Assembly: GCA_010909165.1 (NCBI GenBank)
Contig: MU008177.1
Span: forward strand, 186,001-250,000
Source: Anthoceros angustus
Taxonomy: Eukaryota; Streptophyta; Anthocerotopsida; Anthocerotales; Anthocerotaceae
Direction: 5' to 3'
DNA: 64,000 nt
Each line of letters begins with the position of its first letter. The first letter of the stretch is position 1. This document shows positions 9,826 to 21,819 of this stretch, piece by piece. Below the pieces are notes generated by a model that ran no database searches, was not told the origin of the DNA, and saw only the letters and a list, made by a program, of their open reading frames with translations. A program made the translations under genes and the position numbers.

Positions 9826-11290
9826 TCATGTAGTGCATTGTGCACAAAACCAATCTTCCTGAATGTCGTCAAGAGGTGGTTGAACACAAAACATGTGGTA
9901 TCCCCTATTGCACCGATCACAAAGAAGCATTACATCATCATCAAGACGTCCACAAAACCGACACTCCAAGTCTTTGGGTGGACGCCACATTGTAGGCCGA
10001 GTTGAGGGTCCAAATTGGGTAAGTGGCATGGTGCGCGATTCTTGAGGTGATCCTTCCATCTTCGCCATCGGATCCTTCGAGCTCAAGCACTCCATCTTTG
10101 CCTACTCGCACGACCCGCAAGATGACTCGGTGGATACCTCCAAGGTGTTGCCCGCTTCCGGCGTGTAGACATAATCTCCAACTTCGAACTTGCGCACCTT
10201 GGGTTTCCATGTCCCTCCTCGTGTGTAAGCATAGCGCAGCTTGATCCTGTTGCGCTATGGCAAGGTTCTCCATTGCCATGGGCATGATCCGTTTGAAAAG
10301 CTCGCCCGCCTTTCCGTGTCTCGTAGGCAATCATCCGCATTGCGCCAATCCACCGGGTGCTTGTAGCCTTGCTTGCCTCACGTTTGGCAAAATGGTTGTC
10401 GCCCATACAACAAGTAGTATGGTGAAAAATTGCTCAAGGTCGCTTGATTGCTCACCTGCCCCTAGCACTAGGTATGGCATCCCTTCATCCCATGTCTTGG
10501 TCATTTGTGAGACAATACGCAAGGCCCGCTTGAAGGTCCGCACCAAGCTCAGAAGTCCATCGGCTTGAGGATGATCTCTCGACGACGTCGATGATCAATC
10601 AAGCTCTGTCAAGCAAGTCTTGAAATTCCCCACGAATTCTTTGCCCTCGTCTGAGAACCTCGCACATGCTCCATATCGACTAAGAACGGAAGCCAAGAAC
10701 GCCTTATTGGTAAGCCGAGAGTCACGCTTGGGTAAGATGGCAACCTCGCACCACTTGCTGAAATGCTCCACCATTAGCATGACATGCTTGTTTCCAGTAC
10801 GCGTCTCTGGCATGTCTGGCATGAGATCCACACTCCACCTGTAGAAGAGTCCTCGGATCGGCAGAGAGTGAAGCACAACATCATTGGCTGTGAACCTTGC
10901 CTTCACTCGATCGCACACTCTACATTCTGCGACCAGCCTTTCCACATCTCCATACATCCTTGCCCAGAAGTGTGTGGCTCGAGCATGTCAGAGGTGCGCT
11001 TAGCACCAAAATGCCCTAAGCCTTCATGCACTGGTGATGAGTCTCACCCGGTCCTCCGGCTTGGGTACAATTCTATCTCAGTAATCACGGACATACATTA
11101 TGTCCTCCTTCCAATAGTACCGAGCCACCTTCTCGCGTAGCTTGGCCTCGCTCGAGATGAAAGCCCTTGTGGCAATTCCCGACCTTAGGAAGGTCACCGC
11201 TATTGCATCCGCCTGCATGTCCCCGACGGACTCGAGACACAAAGCGATGAGTGGAGGGTTCAAAGATCCTCATGCAGATGGCCAACATGG
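9826..11290 (-). pseudogene. Integrase with C-terminal PHD finger
   Basis: The minus strand shows an integrase zinc-binding region ('ARMYGDVERLVAECRVCDRV', ~10,950) and the catalytic core. The first Asp is in 'RWSVDLMPDMPETRTGNKHV' (~10,840) and the second in 'FSDEGKEFVGN' (~10,650). After a frame change comes 'HPQADGLLSLVRTFKRAL' (~10,540), where the expected catalytic Glu is not present, so the DDE triad is broken. A short C-terminal domain follows. An intact C4HC3 PHD finger then lies at 9,963-9,835, with spacing C-x2-C-x10-C-x2-C-x4-H-x2-C-x13-C-x2-C. The core 'LLCDRCNRGYHMFC' resembles KDM5/BAZ-type PHD fingers that read the histone H3 tail. The inferred role is directing integration to particular chromatin, as chromodomains do in chromoviruses. 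Confidence 0.8.
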
Positions 11291-11399
11291 TATCTGGACT
11301 ACTCTCCCCCGGTTGCTCGTCATCCGAATCTTGCCTGCCCCCGTAGTGTCTTCGTTACGAGGTAGAGGATTCCTTGACAACCCATCGATTAGAGTGAAC

Positions 11400-12560
11400 T
11401 CTACGCTCGGTGTTCGATGACAAAGTCATACTCCTGGAGAATGAGAGCCCACCTCGCCAGCTTTCCTGTAAGCTTGGCGTTCGTCATCAACCAGTGCAAG
11501 GGTTGATGGTCGGTGATTAGTCGAAATTGATGTCCAAACAAGTACGGACGAAAGTGTCCGCCCACATCGCAAGACATTCTCCTTCATAGGCGTAGTAGTT
11601 GGACTCACCGGTTGTTGCTCCGATGGCATAGGCAATGACATGTTCCTCTTCCTTGTCATTGATCTGCGCCAAGATCCCCTATGCCGTACTTGCTCCAATC
11701 GATGTAAAGTACGAACACCATCAAGTTTGATGACCAAGAATTGGCGAGCTCATGAGTCTACCCTTCAACTCCATGAAAGCCGACTCCTCTTGAGTCCAAC
11801 GCCAAGTCACCAATGTCATTCAACGCAAGTCATGAACTTCTTCAACCCAAGAATGCTCCTCAATGGTCACAATCGCTCCACCTTGGTGGCATGCGGCGAG
11901 ATCCCAAATCCATGGCCAACTCCTCTCGTGCTCGCTCTCCTTGCCTCCAATCGACACTGATGGGCCTTCAACTCGACAAGCTGGCTCAATGCGATGATGC
12001 TCCTCAAAGAAGGCGAGATCCCAAATCAAGTTGGCTCATGTCTTCAACCAAATGGCATGTAATTCCACCGACAAGCAATCCCCAAACGCTTTTTCTTCTT
12101 GTCTTCTTGATCTCTACTTGGTGAAACCCTAGCCTCAAGTCCAATGTTGAGAAGAACTTGGCACCCAATGGTGTCGAAGATCTCTTGAGTCGGCATGGGA
12201 TAGTGGTCATGTGGGATTCGCTCGTTCAACGGCCGATAGTCACCACACATTCTCCTCTCCGTCCACAATCCATTCTCATCCTTCTTTTCGAAGCACCGCC
12301 GCATGCATCGCGAGTTAGATCGTCGAATCAGCCCTAGCTTGAGAAGCTCTTGGCATCGATTCTCAACCAAATCCCACTCGGCCTTGCGAGCATCCTCTGC
12401 GGAACACCGGTTCATCCGTGGTCAGTTCTATGTGGAACTTCCCTTTGGTGTACTTCCCCATCTCCGCAAGCGTGAAAGCAAACACATGTCGCGATGCCTC
12501 CAACAACTCCTTTAGCCGACGCTGATTGCTCTTCAACTCGACGCCTGTAACCACTCATGT
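11400..12560 (-). pseudogene. Reverse transcriptase / RNase H of the gypsy element
   Basis: The minus strand begins with the gypsy pre-RT pattern ('LLEASRHVFAFTLAEMGKY', then 'TTDEPVFRRG', ~12,500-12,420). It continues with RT fingers ('QELLKLGLIRRSNSR', then 'RRMCGDYRPLNERIPHDHYP', ~12,350-12,190). The palm region with the YxDD box is not visible. A repeated 'gatttgggatctcgcc' near 11,910 and 12,020 marks a local rearrangement there. RNase H remnants ('HVIAYAIGATTGESNYYAYE', then 'GECLAMW') lie at ~11,640-11,560. At least four frame changes or stops interrupt it, so it is not functional as written. Confidence 0.8.
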
Positions 12561-12719
12561 GGTTGTGGCTCGATGGCTTGCACGCTTCCTCTCGTGCTCG
12601 CCTCCTTGCCTCCAAACTCGCCTTCTCCTGAGATGCGAGTGCCGGAATGTCCTTCACCCACCGAACCCGCTTCAACCCCGCCTTCTTGGTTTTGAAGTTG
12701 GTAAGCGACTCCGCTAAAC

Positions 12720-13690
12720 AACCAGGTCATCATGTTCACGCCAAATGCTTGCCCAAGCAATCGACACCGTTCCTTCTCGGTCACTCCGGTGTCTTCGTGG
12801 CTCCCATCAAATCCCATGGCCAACTCCTCTGTGTGCTGGCTCTCCCAAGGCCTCGCCATGTCCACCCACCACAACGCCGGGCCATGGTTCCAAGGCGTAA
12901 GACTTGGACTTAGACACAAAGGTTGGCCAAGCCGCCATGGGGTGTCAGGCGTGTTCACGAAGTGCGGCGGCTTGTCGCCTTGATGACTTGTTGGGCATGC
13001 CTTCCGATGCTAGCACATCCTTGACAACATGATTAGGTCGCTTGGTGAACGACCAAGACACTTCAAATGTTCCAAGGGAGCAAGGTTAGTCCACATGGAC
13101 CTCAACCTATGAGCCCTCGAACCAAATTGAGTCGCATCCAATAGAAGCTCCCGACCCAACACTCCTCGGATCGTGGCAAAGTCCTCCGAACTTGCTTCTT
13201 CACGCTCATGTATGCTGGTACATTCTCTAACATGTATCCACAAGGCCTTTCTTGCCCTTTCTAGATCAAGCGCAAGATCCTCATCAGGTCGTAGAACAAT
13301 GCTGTTCGTGGTTCCTTCAGACCTTGACCCTTGCCTGCAGAGGATAATCCTTGACATTCCCAACCTGCGATGACAAGGTCCACCGGTTGCCCAAGACAAC
13401 TCAAATGGGACAACCCTATCATGCGAACATCCATCGGCGCCTGCGGTAACCCTTCACCGACTCCCACGCCGAGGTTAGGTACTCCCCATCAAGTCTCTTA
13501 CGCTCGTGACACAATCCTTGCTTTTGGATCCGGGTCACAACGCACGTATCTTCGCACTTTGATGCCACACTTTAGCACTGCTTCCAAGCCGGTACTAATG
13601 CCTCCAAAGAGTTCCAGGAGCACTATGCCGCCTTCTCGAGGTCGCCATGTGATGACCTGGGTGTTTAGGTCACAAACAGGCTCAACCCTA
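12720..13690 (-). pseudogene. Retroelement-encoded C5-cytosine DNA methyltransferase
   Basis: The characteristic motifs occur in order on the minus strand. Motif I is 'LELFGGISTGLEAVLK' (~13,622-13,575, the SAM-binding loop). Motif IV is 'AGWECQGLSSAGKG' (~13,368-13,322), with the catalytic Cys present but Glu in place of the usual Pro of PCQ. Motif VI is 'GYMLENVPA' (~13,239-13,213). Motif VIII-like is 'FGSRAHRLRSMWTN' (~13,140-13,082). Motif IX/X-like is 'ERCRLLGQAFGVNMMTWL' (~12,785-12,724). These enzymes transfer a methyl group from S-adenosylmethionine to carbon 5 of cytosine. A TAA at 13,498-13,500 and two or more frameshifts separate the motifs, so this copy is dead unless the indels are consensus errors. 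It follows a gag-type frame and precedes RT. Its presence inside a retroelement matches the class of retrotransposon methyltransferases reported from charophytes and dinoflagellates (recalled from memory). Confidence 0.85.
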
Positions 13691-13699
13691 GGCAAGAAC

Positions 13700-14940
13700 T
13701 GAGGTCTTCTCGGCTTTCCTCGGTTCACCAGATTTCTGTTTTCGGCATTCCCTTTCCCAATGCCCTTGCAGCCCACACCAGTTGCAAGTGCCAGATCTTT
13801 TGGTCTGTCCTGGTTTGGAAAGACAACTACCAGGGGAGTTTCTATTCCCATTCTACGATTTGCCTTTTGATGCATAGAGAGAGTACTTTATCCGTCTTAG
13901 TGCATCATGATCCATGACTGGATGAACTGGCATGACTTTTCTCCTCTTGAAATAAAGCACCAACAACATTTGTAAAACTAATAGTGGTTGGTTTACCTGC
14001 AGCTACAACATTACCAGCATCCCGGAGGGTGGCTCCATAGCTGGAGACAAAAGGCTGGTAACTAGAAGGCAGGCTAGTTAGGAGTTGAGCAACAACATCC
14101 AGTTCACTCATGGTGGAGCCTAAGGAGATGAGTTGTGCACGAAGCTGACGGAATCTGCCAAGGAAAGCTGCAGCCTTCTCGCCTTCGCGCATCCGGAGGG
14201 AGAAGAGTTCCCCTCGGACAGCACATAGAATGAGAATGTTCTTCACCTCGTTTGACTGCGCAAGTTGTGTCCATATCTCCTCCGCTTTGTTCAGGTAAGC
14301 AACATCTGGAACCAGGACCTCATCAAGGCCACTTTTTTCTTTGAAGTCGATAGCATATGCAGGTTGAGCGTAAGGTGACGAGGCGGAGGTGGTGGAGGAG
14401 TAGAGGTAGACATGGTGGAGAGCACCTGGTCAGAGTAGCCAGCAGGAGTTAAGGGGAGCAAGAGCTCCCGAATTTGGCTCCTGTTCTGAAACGACCAGTC
14501 TCTTCACCAGATTAGTTACAGGTGAGTAACGATTCATCTCATCAGCTGAAGCGGGATGTAGATGAAGCAGTGCCTTCAAGAAACTGACGTGCCATTTGGT
14601 TCCCTTCCTCGTAGACGTGGCTCTGGAAAGGAAGAGGCGCCTAGGCGCTCACAACAGTTAGGATCTGAGCCCGAAGCGTGATCCCAGTGCCATGTTTTGA
14701 TGGAAAGCCTCACGCAAGAAACAAGATCGCTCAAACAAAGAAATCAACTTTTTGTAATGAAGATCGACTTCCTCCACTCGAGCTTTCAGGTCCTGTAGAT
14801 CCCGAAACGTGATGATGAGACAATCGTCAGAAAGAATGGGGGTTCTTTGAGTTGTGTGGTGAGGTCTGTGGCGTTCGCAACAGTGAAATTGCTGTCTTGG
14901 ATTTGAAATCCTTGAAGAGGCTGAGAACGGTGACTGGATA
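13700..14940 (-). pseudogene. Retroelement gag (UBN2-like) with CCHC zinc knuckle
   Basis: The minus strand encodes a gag-like helical region. It runs from 'DEVLVPDVAYLNKAEEIWTQ' (~14,320) through 'VRGELFSLRMREGEKAAAFL' and 'VVAQLLTSLPSSYQPFVSSY' to 'VVGALFQEEKS' (~13,920). The LRM...LTSLP..Y pattern is that of plant UBN2-type gag proteins, usually seen in copia elements. A zinc knuckle 'CNWCGLQGHWEREC' (C-x2-C-x4-H-x4-C, 13,786-13,745) follows after frame changes. The knuckle frame stops at ~13,700, and the methyltransferase frame opens at the same place in a different phase, which suggests gag and pol joined by frameshift or readthrough. The 5' part (14,430-14,940) has no recognised domain and is cut by the CACTA insertion at 14,941. 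It could instead be a separate copia gag abutting the gypsy element. Confidence 0.65.
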
Positions 14941-14970
14941 CCCTACTAGAAAAGGGCACCCTATGTTACA
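14941..14970 (+). repeat. CACTA left terminal inverted repeat
   Basis: Thirty bases identical to the reverse complement of 36,447-36,476. Preceded by the target-site duplication ATA at 14,938-14,940. Confidence 0.95.
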
Positions 14971-15230
14971 CTTTATGTTAAGATTTGGACCCCTGGATGT
15001 AACACTCATGTTGCAATTTTGGGGTCATGTAACACTTTTGGGCCCCTTGTTACACTTTTGGCTTGGAAACCATACCACGGCCGTTGTTGCAATCATGTTG
15101 CAATGGTGTTGCAATTATGTTAAGATGAAGTGAGAGGTGGTTTTGCCTCTCTCAAAATTGCAACATGATTGCAACATCTAAAATGTTACAAGAGAGGTCT
15201 TGTAACACTTTTGGAGGCTTGGTAGAACCT
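14971..15230. promoter_or_regulatory. CACTA left subterminal repeat region
   Basis: Short motifs recur in both orientations: TGTTGCAA / TTGCAACA (about six times), GTAACACTTTTGG and 'tgttacac' (about five times), and ATGTTAAGAT. The same motifs recur at the right end. In En/Spm elements such subterminal repeats bind the element's TNPA-type protein, and the same role is inferred here. Confidence 0.8.
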
Positions 15231-17660
15231 CCTCCCCATCCACTATTTTCCTTTTACTTTTGCCCTTGCAATACCACGTTTACTTGGTAGTTACCTGTGC
15301 CTTCAATCGACCATATATAAAATACATGCGAATACATCCTTATACTATACACATGTAGTCTGATAAATGTAATATATTATTCTAAGTGCTATAAGGCGTA
15401 TTCAATTTCATATAAAATAAGTTTGTATACTATCGTATTCCATACGTACCTTTTGGTATACATATTCATGATGCGGTACTATGTATTTACTATCGTGTAA
15501 ATAGCGGCTCTTTCTACCCCTACTTTATAGCATGCGGCGTGCGGTTTGTCCTTCCACGTCACCAATAGCCAGCTTCATATAGTCCCCACCTATCACCTTA
15601 TTGTGACGCATCACGTGAGGTTATGCCCCTACAAGATTGTCTTTGTGCGGAGGTTTTGGTATGCTCGGCTTATGCTTTTACGCCTCCATGTAAGGCACTT
15701 CCTACTCGTCATCGTATGCACCTCGAAACTTCCGCCCTCCGTTCGATTCCCAATTTTCTTCTTCCCCTCACTTGCGTTGGTGAGGCAAGCTTTGCCACTT
15801 CTACCGCTTCCTCCACGCGCTGCATGCACATACAACCAACATGGCCATCATGAGTTACCCAACGTTAATGGGTGTACCAATCACCATAGTGACCATTTGC
15901 CTTACCTTCCGTCGGTCCCTCCTCGTATCTTACGCTTGGTGGGCGGTTTCCTCGTCCGTCCTTCTTCCGTATGGCCCGTGCCCTTGTCACTCGCCCACCG
16001 CCGCCTCTACTCCTCCTCTTTTCCTCTTCGCCCGCCACCCTTTATCGCGGTGGCGTTGCCTCAACTGGGCTCCACTATGTAGGTCCATGCTCTCGGCCGG
16101 AGGCTGCAAGATATGTGTCTGCACGAAATTAGGCACCTCGTCCTCTTGACTGCCTCTTGGATCGTCCATTTATCGCGTCCCCCCGTCCTGTCCCCCTTGC
16201 CGCATCGTGCGGCCTTTGCCCATATCAAAGGCGCCTGCATGATGCCCTCTTGGACCTCCTTCATTCTCTCTCCCCCTGGACATCTGCCTCATGCTAGTGA
16301 CGCGCCTTTTTGGCCCTGCCCCGAGCATGGATGCTGCTGGGTGATCCACTGCTGTCCGTCCCCGCCACCCGCTCCTCCTACTCCCCCTGCGTTTTTTTGG
16401 CTGTCCACCGTGCACACAAGTGTGTTTCCTCCTGGTGACGGATCAGTTGCCCCCCTCCGTGGTCCACCACCCGACTCCTGCCCTCCACACTCATTGTTCC
16501 TGCCATTCAGCAGCGTCGTCATCCATCGATCCCACGGCCTCCACCCTCCGCAAACATGGTCACCTTCCGGTCTCGGGCACTCCTCCACCTCTTCTCCATT
16601 TGCTTGCTGCCCACGTGACCTGACCCTCGCCTCCACACTCATTGTTCCCATTCAACGGCGTCGTCAATCCATCCGATCCCAACGGCCTCCACCCTCCGCA
16701 AACATGGCGTCACCTTCCGGTCTGCACCTCCACCTCTTCTGTTGCTTGCTGCCCACGTGACCCTCCGCCGCCTCCAATCACACCATTCCGGGCATGCGGC
16801 TTCCACCAAACACAGGCGATCGTGGTGTCGCGGCACCAATTCGTCCATCTGTCGTTTCCCCTCTGCTGCCTCCCTCGCTTGCGCCCTCGTGATGCGTGGC
16901 CCGTCTCCACTTCACCCACTCTTGTTTCATCGTCGCCTTTCCCCCTTCCAATACCGTTGTGCCCGCCTCCTCCCCCAAGCCCCCCTTAGTGCCATCTGCA
17001 TTCCTTCCTAGCCTCTCCACGTCCACATCGCCACCACGTGCACCTGCTGCCTCCACCCCTTCCTTCCGTCGCCTCGGAAGGCCACCATATCGAGGATCCA
17101 TCTCCAATTCAATGTCATTAAGCAAAATGGTCATTTCCTTGTTCTCCTTGCAATGGCACGAATCTACGGTGTCTTGTCATACACTCCACCTTACCGCTGT
17201 AGGAACCTGCAGAACCCCACTATCGCGGACCGCCCACAGTGCATGGAAATCGTCCTCTTCAACCTCCCATACTGCCTCTTCTTCCGTTGGAAACCGCCCA
17301 TCTTGATTCTCAAACCTCACCACCAGACGCCCTCCCTTTCCCCATGGGTTTGGACCCATCCCCGTTTTGGCTAGCCTCTCTTTTGCTGCGATTTCGTACT
17401 TGATGGCTCAAACTTCCGTTCCTCTTCAACTCCATCCGAGCCCATGCAAGTGCATCTTCCCACTCTTCGTCATCCACCATGCTCGGTTTCTTCCATGTCC
17501 TCCCCTCTACCATTTCCTCTAGCGCCGGCGCCTTCTTCCACACATCGAGTGCGTGTCCGCGTCATCTGCGAGAAGTGTCGGCTTATCTTGGACTTGACCA
17601 CAGTGCAGGAATGCTTGAGACACGGATTTCACTAACGTGCTTTCTCTTCTTCGGGCGTCC
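15231..17660. other. CACTA interior, no recognised domain
   Basis: The first ~300 bases are AT-rich. The rest is C/T-rich on the plus strand with no frame carrying a known motif. By position it could be the 3' end of the transposase unit or a second element gene, but nothing in the sequence proves this. Confidence 0.4.
16476..16770. repeat. Tandem duplication, unit about 148 bp
   Basis: The segment with 'cctccacactcattgttcc', 'cggcctccaccctccgcaaa' and 'caccttccggtct' occurs twice in succession (about 16,480-16,625 and 16,628-16,765). The copies differ mainly by short indels. Confidence 0.75.
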
Positions 17661-19859
17661 GCCATCTTGCGGTGCAGTTCATTCACAACCTTCGTCCTCA
17701 CGGTACCAGCGATTGCGTGCCTTGCTCGCCCGAACAACATGAGTCCCTCCCCGCTTCATGTGGTTGCATGGCCTCCTTGACCATTTCACCCCATGCTTGT
17801 TTATCAAGGCTTTAACGATTGCATCGTTGTCCACCGCACTCACGCGCCCGGCGGATCCGAACCTGCCTCATCACAGGTTAGAACACCACCCCTTGCGAAA
17901 TTGATTGCGCCATTCGAGATCAAGTGCGTGTCGTATTGTCGCTGCCTCTGCTTCCGGCCTTCCGATTCCACTTTCCCTTCTTGCAATCGCCACCGCCCGG
18001 CCCTCGAAAGGTTGCCTCCCTTGTCCCCATGCTTAAACACCCCGGCATGCGGTGCTCTGTGTTACCGTTTGTCCACCATGCCCACTCGGCTGCAAACTTG
18101 AGCGTGTGCACACTTGCGGCGTCACTTGCGGCAAAGTGTGCACTTGGTGCACACTTTGCCGGCATCACTTGCCGTTAAATCGACTCCGACAACCAACCTC
18201 ATCCAAGCGTAAATAGCTCCTCCTCTATGTCGTTCAATTCTTGCACGCAATGCTCCAACTCGCATCCGTGGGAGGTTCCAGATCTCGGCGTCGTCAAAAT
18301 CAACTCCTGTTCGTGACCATCTCGCCCTCGCCTCTTACCTTCCTGGCCGTCTTGATGAGGAGGCCGCTTCTTGGTCGCCGATGTCGAATGAAGACCGCGG
18401 TGGGTGCGGGGATAGCGGCCGAGGCGGTTGCCCCCATCCTCCCCACCCGGATCGGTCCATCGTCGTCGGCCGTCGGCGGCGCCACGTGGTGTTCGCGGCG
18501 CCCGTCAGCGACTCGCCCAAGCCTCGGTCCGCCATCTTGCGGTGCGAGTTCATTCACTTCGTCCTCACGGTACCAGATTCTGCGTGCCTTGCTTCGCTCG
18601 GCCCGCGAACAACATGAGTCCCTCCCCACACTTCATGTGGTTGCATGGCCTCCTTCACCATTTCACCCCATGCTTGTTTATCAAGGCTTTAACGATGCAT
18701 CGTTGTCCACCGCACTCAGCGCGGCTGCAGACCTACCTCATCACGGTTAGAACACCACCCCTTGCGAAATTGATTGCGCCATTCGAGATCAAGTGCACTG
18801 CGTCGTGTCGCTGCCTCTGCCGGCTTGTCCGGCCCCTTCCGATTCCACTTTCCCTTCTTGCAATCGCCACCGCCCGGCCCTCGAAAGGTTGCCTCCCTTG
18901 TCCCCATGCTTAAACACACCGATGCGGTGCTCTGTGTTACCGTTTGTCCACCATGCCCACGGCACGCAAACTTGAGCGTGTGCACACTTGCGGCGTCACT
19001 TGCGGCAAAGTGTGCACTTGGTGTTGCCGGCATCACTTGCCGTTAAATCGACTCGCGACAACCAACCTCATCCGACGTAAATAGCTCCTCCTCTATGTCG
19101 TTCAATTCTTGCGCAATGCTCCAACTCGCATCCGTGGGAGGTTCCGATCTCGGCGTCGTCAAAATCAACTCCTGTTCGTGACCATCTCGCCCTCGCCTCT
19201 TACCTTCGCGGCCGTCTTGATGAGGAGGCCGCTTCTTGGTCGGATGTCGAATGGCCGCGGTGGGTGCGGGGATGAGCGACACCCGAGGCGGTTGCCCCCA
19301 TCCTCCCCACCCATCGGTCCATCCATCGTCGTCGGCGCCGCCGCCCGCGTGGTGTTCGCCTTATCACTGGCGAAGCAAGCCTCGGTGGCCATACTCTCCA
19401 CCTGTGAACCGGTTGTCCACCGCCTTCGTTCCATCTTTGAATGGCTTCCTCTCGGGCGGCGCCATGAGTCCGGTATGCGCATTCAAGGCACCATTTTGAA
19501 AAAGCTTGTTTGCAAAGGCGGCGGTGGTCATTTCTTGCTATCGGGACCAGTAGCACTTGCTACTTGCCCATAATCACAACATTTTCGACCACAACCTCGG
19601 ATTTGTGGAGCAATTTTCATGTCCCATTGGTTCTGTGCGTTACTCGTGATGTATGATATTGCCCAAATGGCGCGCTCTCAATGCCCCCATTACTCCATTT
19701 TAACGAATCATCGACTTCCTCGACCATTCCCACGCGTCACTTGGGTATTGGCACATTCCGCCATTGGATCATGCTTGTTTGTTTGGAAATACTTTAATGC
19801 CCACTTGGCATCTTGGTTTTGCCCCCATCCGTTCGCTACTCAAAGCGACATGCCACAAT

Positions 19860-20260
19860 CTATGTGCCGGTAGCATGGGTTCCTCCTCTCTCCATCCCTC
19901 GCCGGAGTAGGCACGGCCAAGGCCCACCCTGTTTCCATCCACTCTCCGGATGCATCATGCCTTGAGTTACTGCGATGGCCACACAAATGGACCATCGATG
20001 GAGTGCACCACCTGCGGAAACCTTCTCGGTATTCACAAGGTCAAACCGTGTCGACTTCGCGATGGCCTTGTCCCTCTGGCCGACACTCGTACCATCCAAC
20101 CTTCAGCAGGCTGGATTATACTCCTCAGAAGCGCATCCGCGATGTTGCTCTATGTGGCCGTAGAAGACGCGCTCCTCTTGAGCTCCCGGCCCTGTCCCAC
20201 CCATGATAAACTTTACTGCACTATCTTTTGTGCTCCGCCGTTTATGCCTCCTGATACGAG
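19860..20260 (-). pseudogene. DUF4216 domain fragment, second copy
   Basis: The minus strand keeps 'RVFYGHIEQ' (~20,175) and, in another frame, 'RFDLVNTEKVS' (~20,040). These are the two ends of a DUF4216-like domain, with the middle lost to frame changes. It is a duplicate of 21,820-22,040 within block B. Confidence 0.65.
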
Positions 20261-21819
20261 GTGGCTGCCTTTGTTCCACACATCGAGAATTGCGTGTCCG
20301 CGTCATCCGCGTGTCGGCTTATGGACTTGACCACAGTGCAGGAATGCTTCATGATTTCACTAACCGTGCTTTCTCTTCTAACGCCCCGCCATCTTGCAGT
20401 GCGAGTTCATTCACAACCTTCGTCCTCACCAAGATTCAGCGTGCCTTGCTCGCCCGAACAACATCGAGTCCCTCCCCGCTTCATGTGGTTTGCATGGCCT
20501 CCTTCACCATTTCACCCCATGCTTGTTTATCAAGGCTTTAACCAGCATCGTTGTCCACCGCACTCACCGCGCCAAGAAGATCAGACTCACCCCATCACCG
20601 CGGTTAGAACACCACCCCTTGCGAAATTGATTGCGCCATTCGAGATCAAGTGCGTCGTCGGCCGTCGGCGCCGTCTGCCTCACGCTTGTCCCCCTTCCAC
20701 GATTCCACTTTCCCTTCTTGCAATCGCCGCCACCGCCCGCCTCGAAAGGTTGCCTCCCTTGTCCCCATGCTTAAACACCGCCAAGATGCCGGTGCTCTGT
20801 TACCCGTTGTCCACCATGCCCACTAACCCACCGCAAACTTGAGCGTGTGCACACTTGGCAAAGTGTGCACTTGGTGTACACTTTGCCGATCACTTGCCGT
20901 TAAATCGACTCGACAACCAACCTCATCCGACGTAAATAGCTCCTCCTCTATGTCGCTCAATTCTTGCACGCAATGCTCCAACTCCGCATCCGTCGGGTGG
21001 GAGGTTCCAGATCTCGGCGTCAAAATCAACTCCTGTTCGTGACCATCTCGCCCTCGCCTCTTACCTTCACGACCGTCCGAGGAGGCCGCTTCTTGGTCGC
21101 CGATGTCGAATGAAGACGCACTGCGCGGGATGAGCGACATGCCCGAGGCCGGTTGCCCCCATCCTCCCCACCCGGATACGGTCCATCGTCCGACGCTGCC
21201 GGCGACGCCGCCTGGTGTGCGCCGCTTTCAGACGCTGACCGCAAGCCACCGCCATACTCTCCACCTTGAACCAGTCCACCGCCTGCTCCATGTCAAGGCA
21301 ATGGCTTCCTCTCGGTGAAAGCAGGAGCCATGAGTCCCTATGTCGCATTCAAGACATTTTTTGAAAAAGCTTGTTTGCAAAGGCGGTGGTCATTTATCTG
21401 CTACCGTACGCGTGCACTTTTACTTGCCCATAATCACAACATTTGTCGACCACAACCTCGATTGTGGAGCAATTTTCATGTCCCATTGGTTACGTGCGTT
21501 ACTCGTGATGTATGATATTGCCCAAATGGCGCAGCGCTCTCAATGCCCCCATTACTCCATTTTAACGAATCATCGACTTCCTCGACCATTCCCACACACT
21601 TGGGTATTGGCACATTCCGCCATTGGATCGTGCTTGTTTGTTTGGAAATACTTTAATGCCCACTTGGCATCGGTTTTGCCCCATCCGTTCAGCTACTCAA
21701 ACGACATGCCACAATCTATGTGCCGGTAGCATGGGTTCCTCCTCTCCATCCCTCGGAGTAGGCACGGCCAAGGCCCACCCTGTTTCCATCCATCGCCTCC
21801 GGATGCATCATGCATCGAG

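Larger units (their letters stand above)
9315..14940 (-). mobile_element. Ty3/gypsy-order LTR retroelement with DNA methyltransferase and PHD finger (decayed)
   Basis: Read on the minus strand, the order is gag with CCHC knuckle (to ~13,700), C5-cytosine methyltransferase (~13,690-12,720), reverse transcriptase and RNase H (~12,560-11,400), integrase (~11,270-10,300), PHD finger (9,963-9,835) and LTR sequence (9,662-9,315). RT before integrase is the Ty3/gypsy order. No aspartic protease motif is seen, and the methyltransferase sits where protease would be expected. Every domain is split by frameshifts or stops except the PHD finger. The 5' LTR may be 36,694-37,254: it has the same orientation and sequence and is separated from gag by the CACTA element at 14,941-36,476. 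Without the CACTA insertion the element would be about 6.4 kb. Confidence 0.8.
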
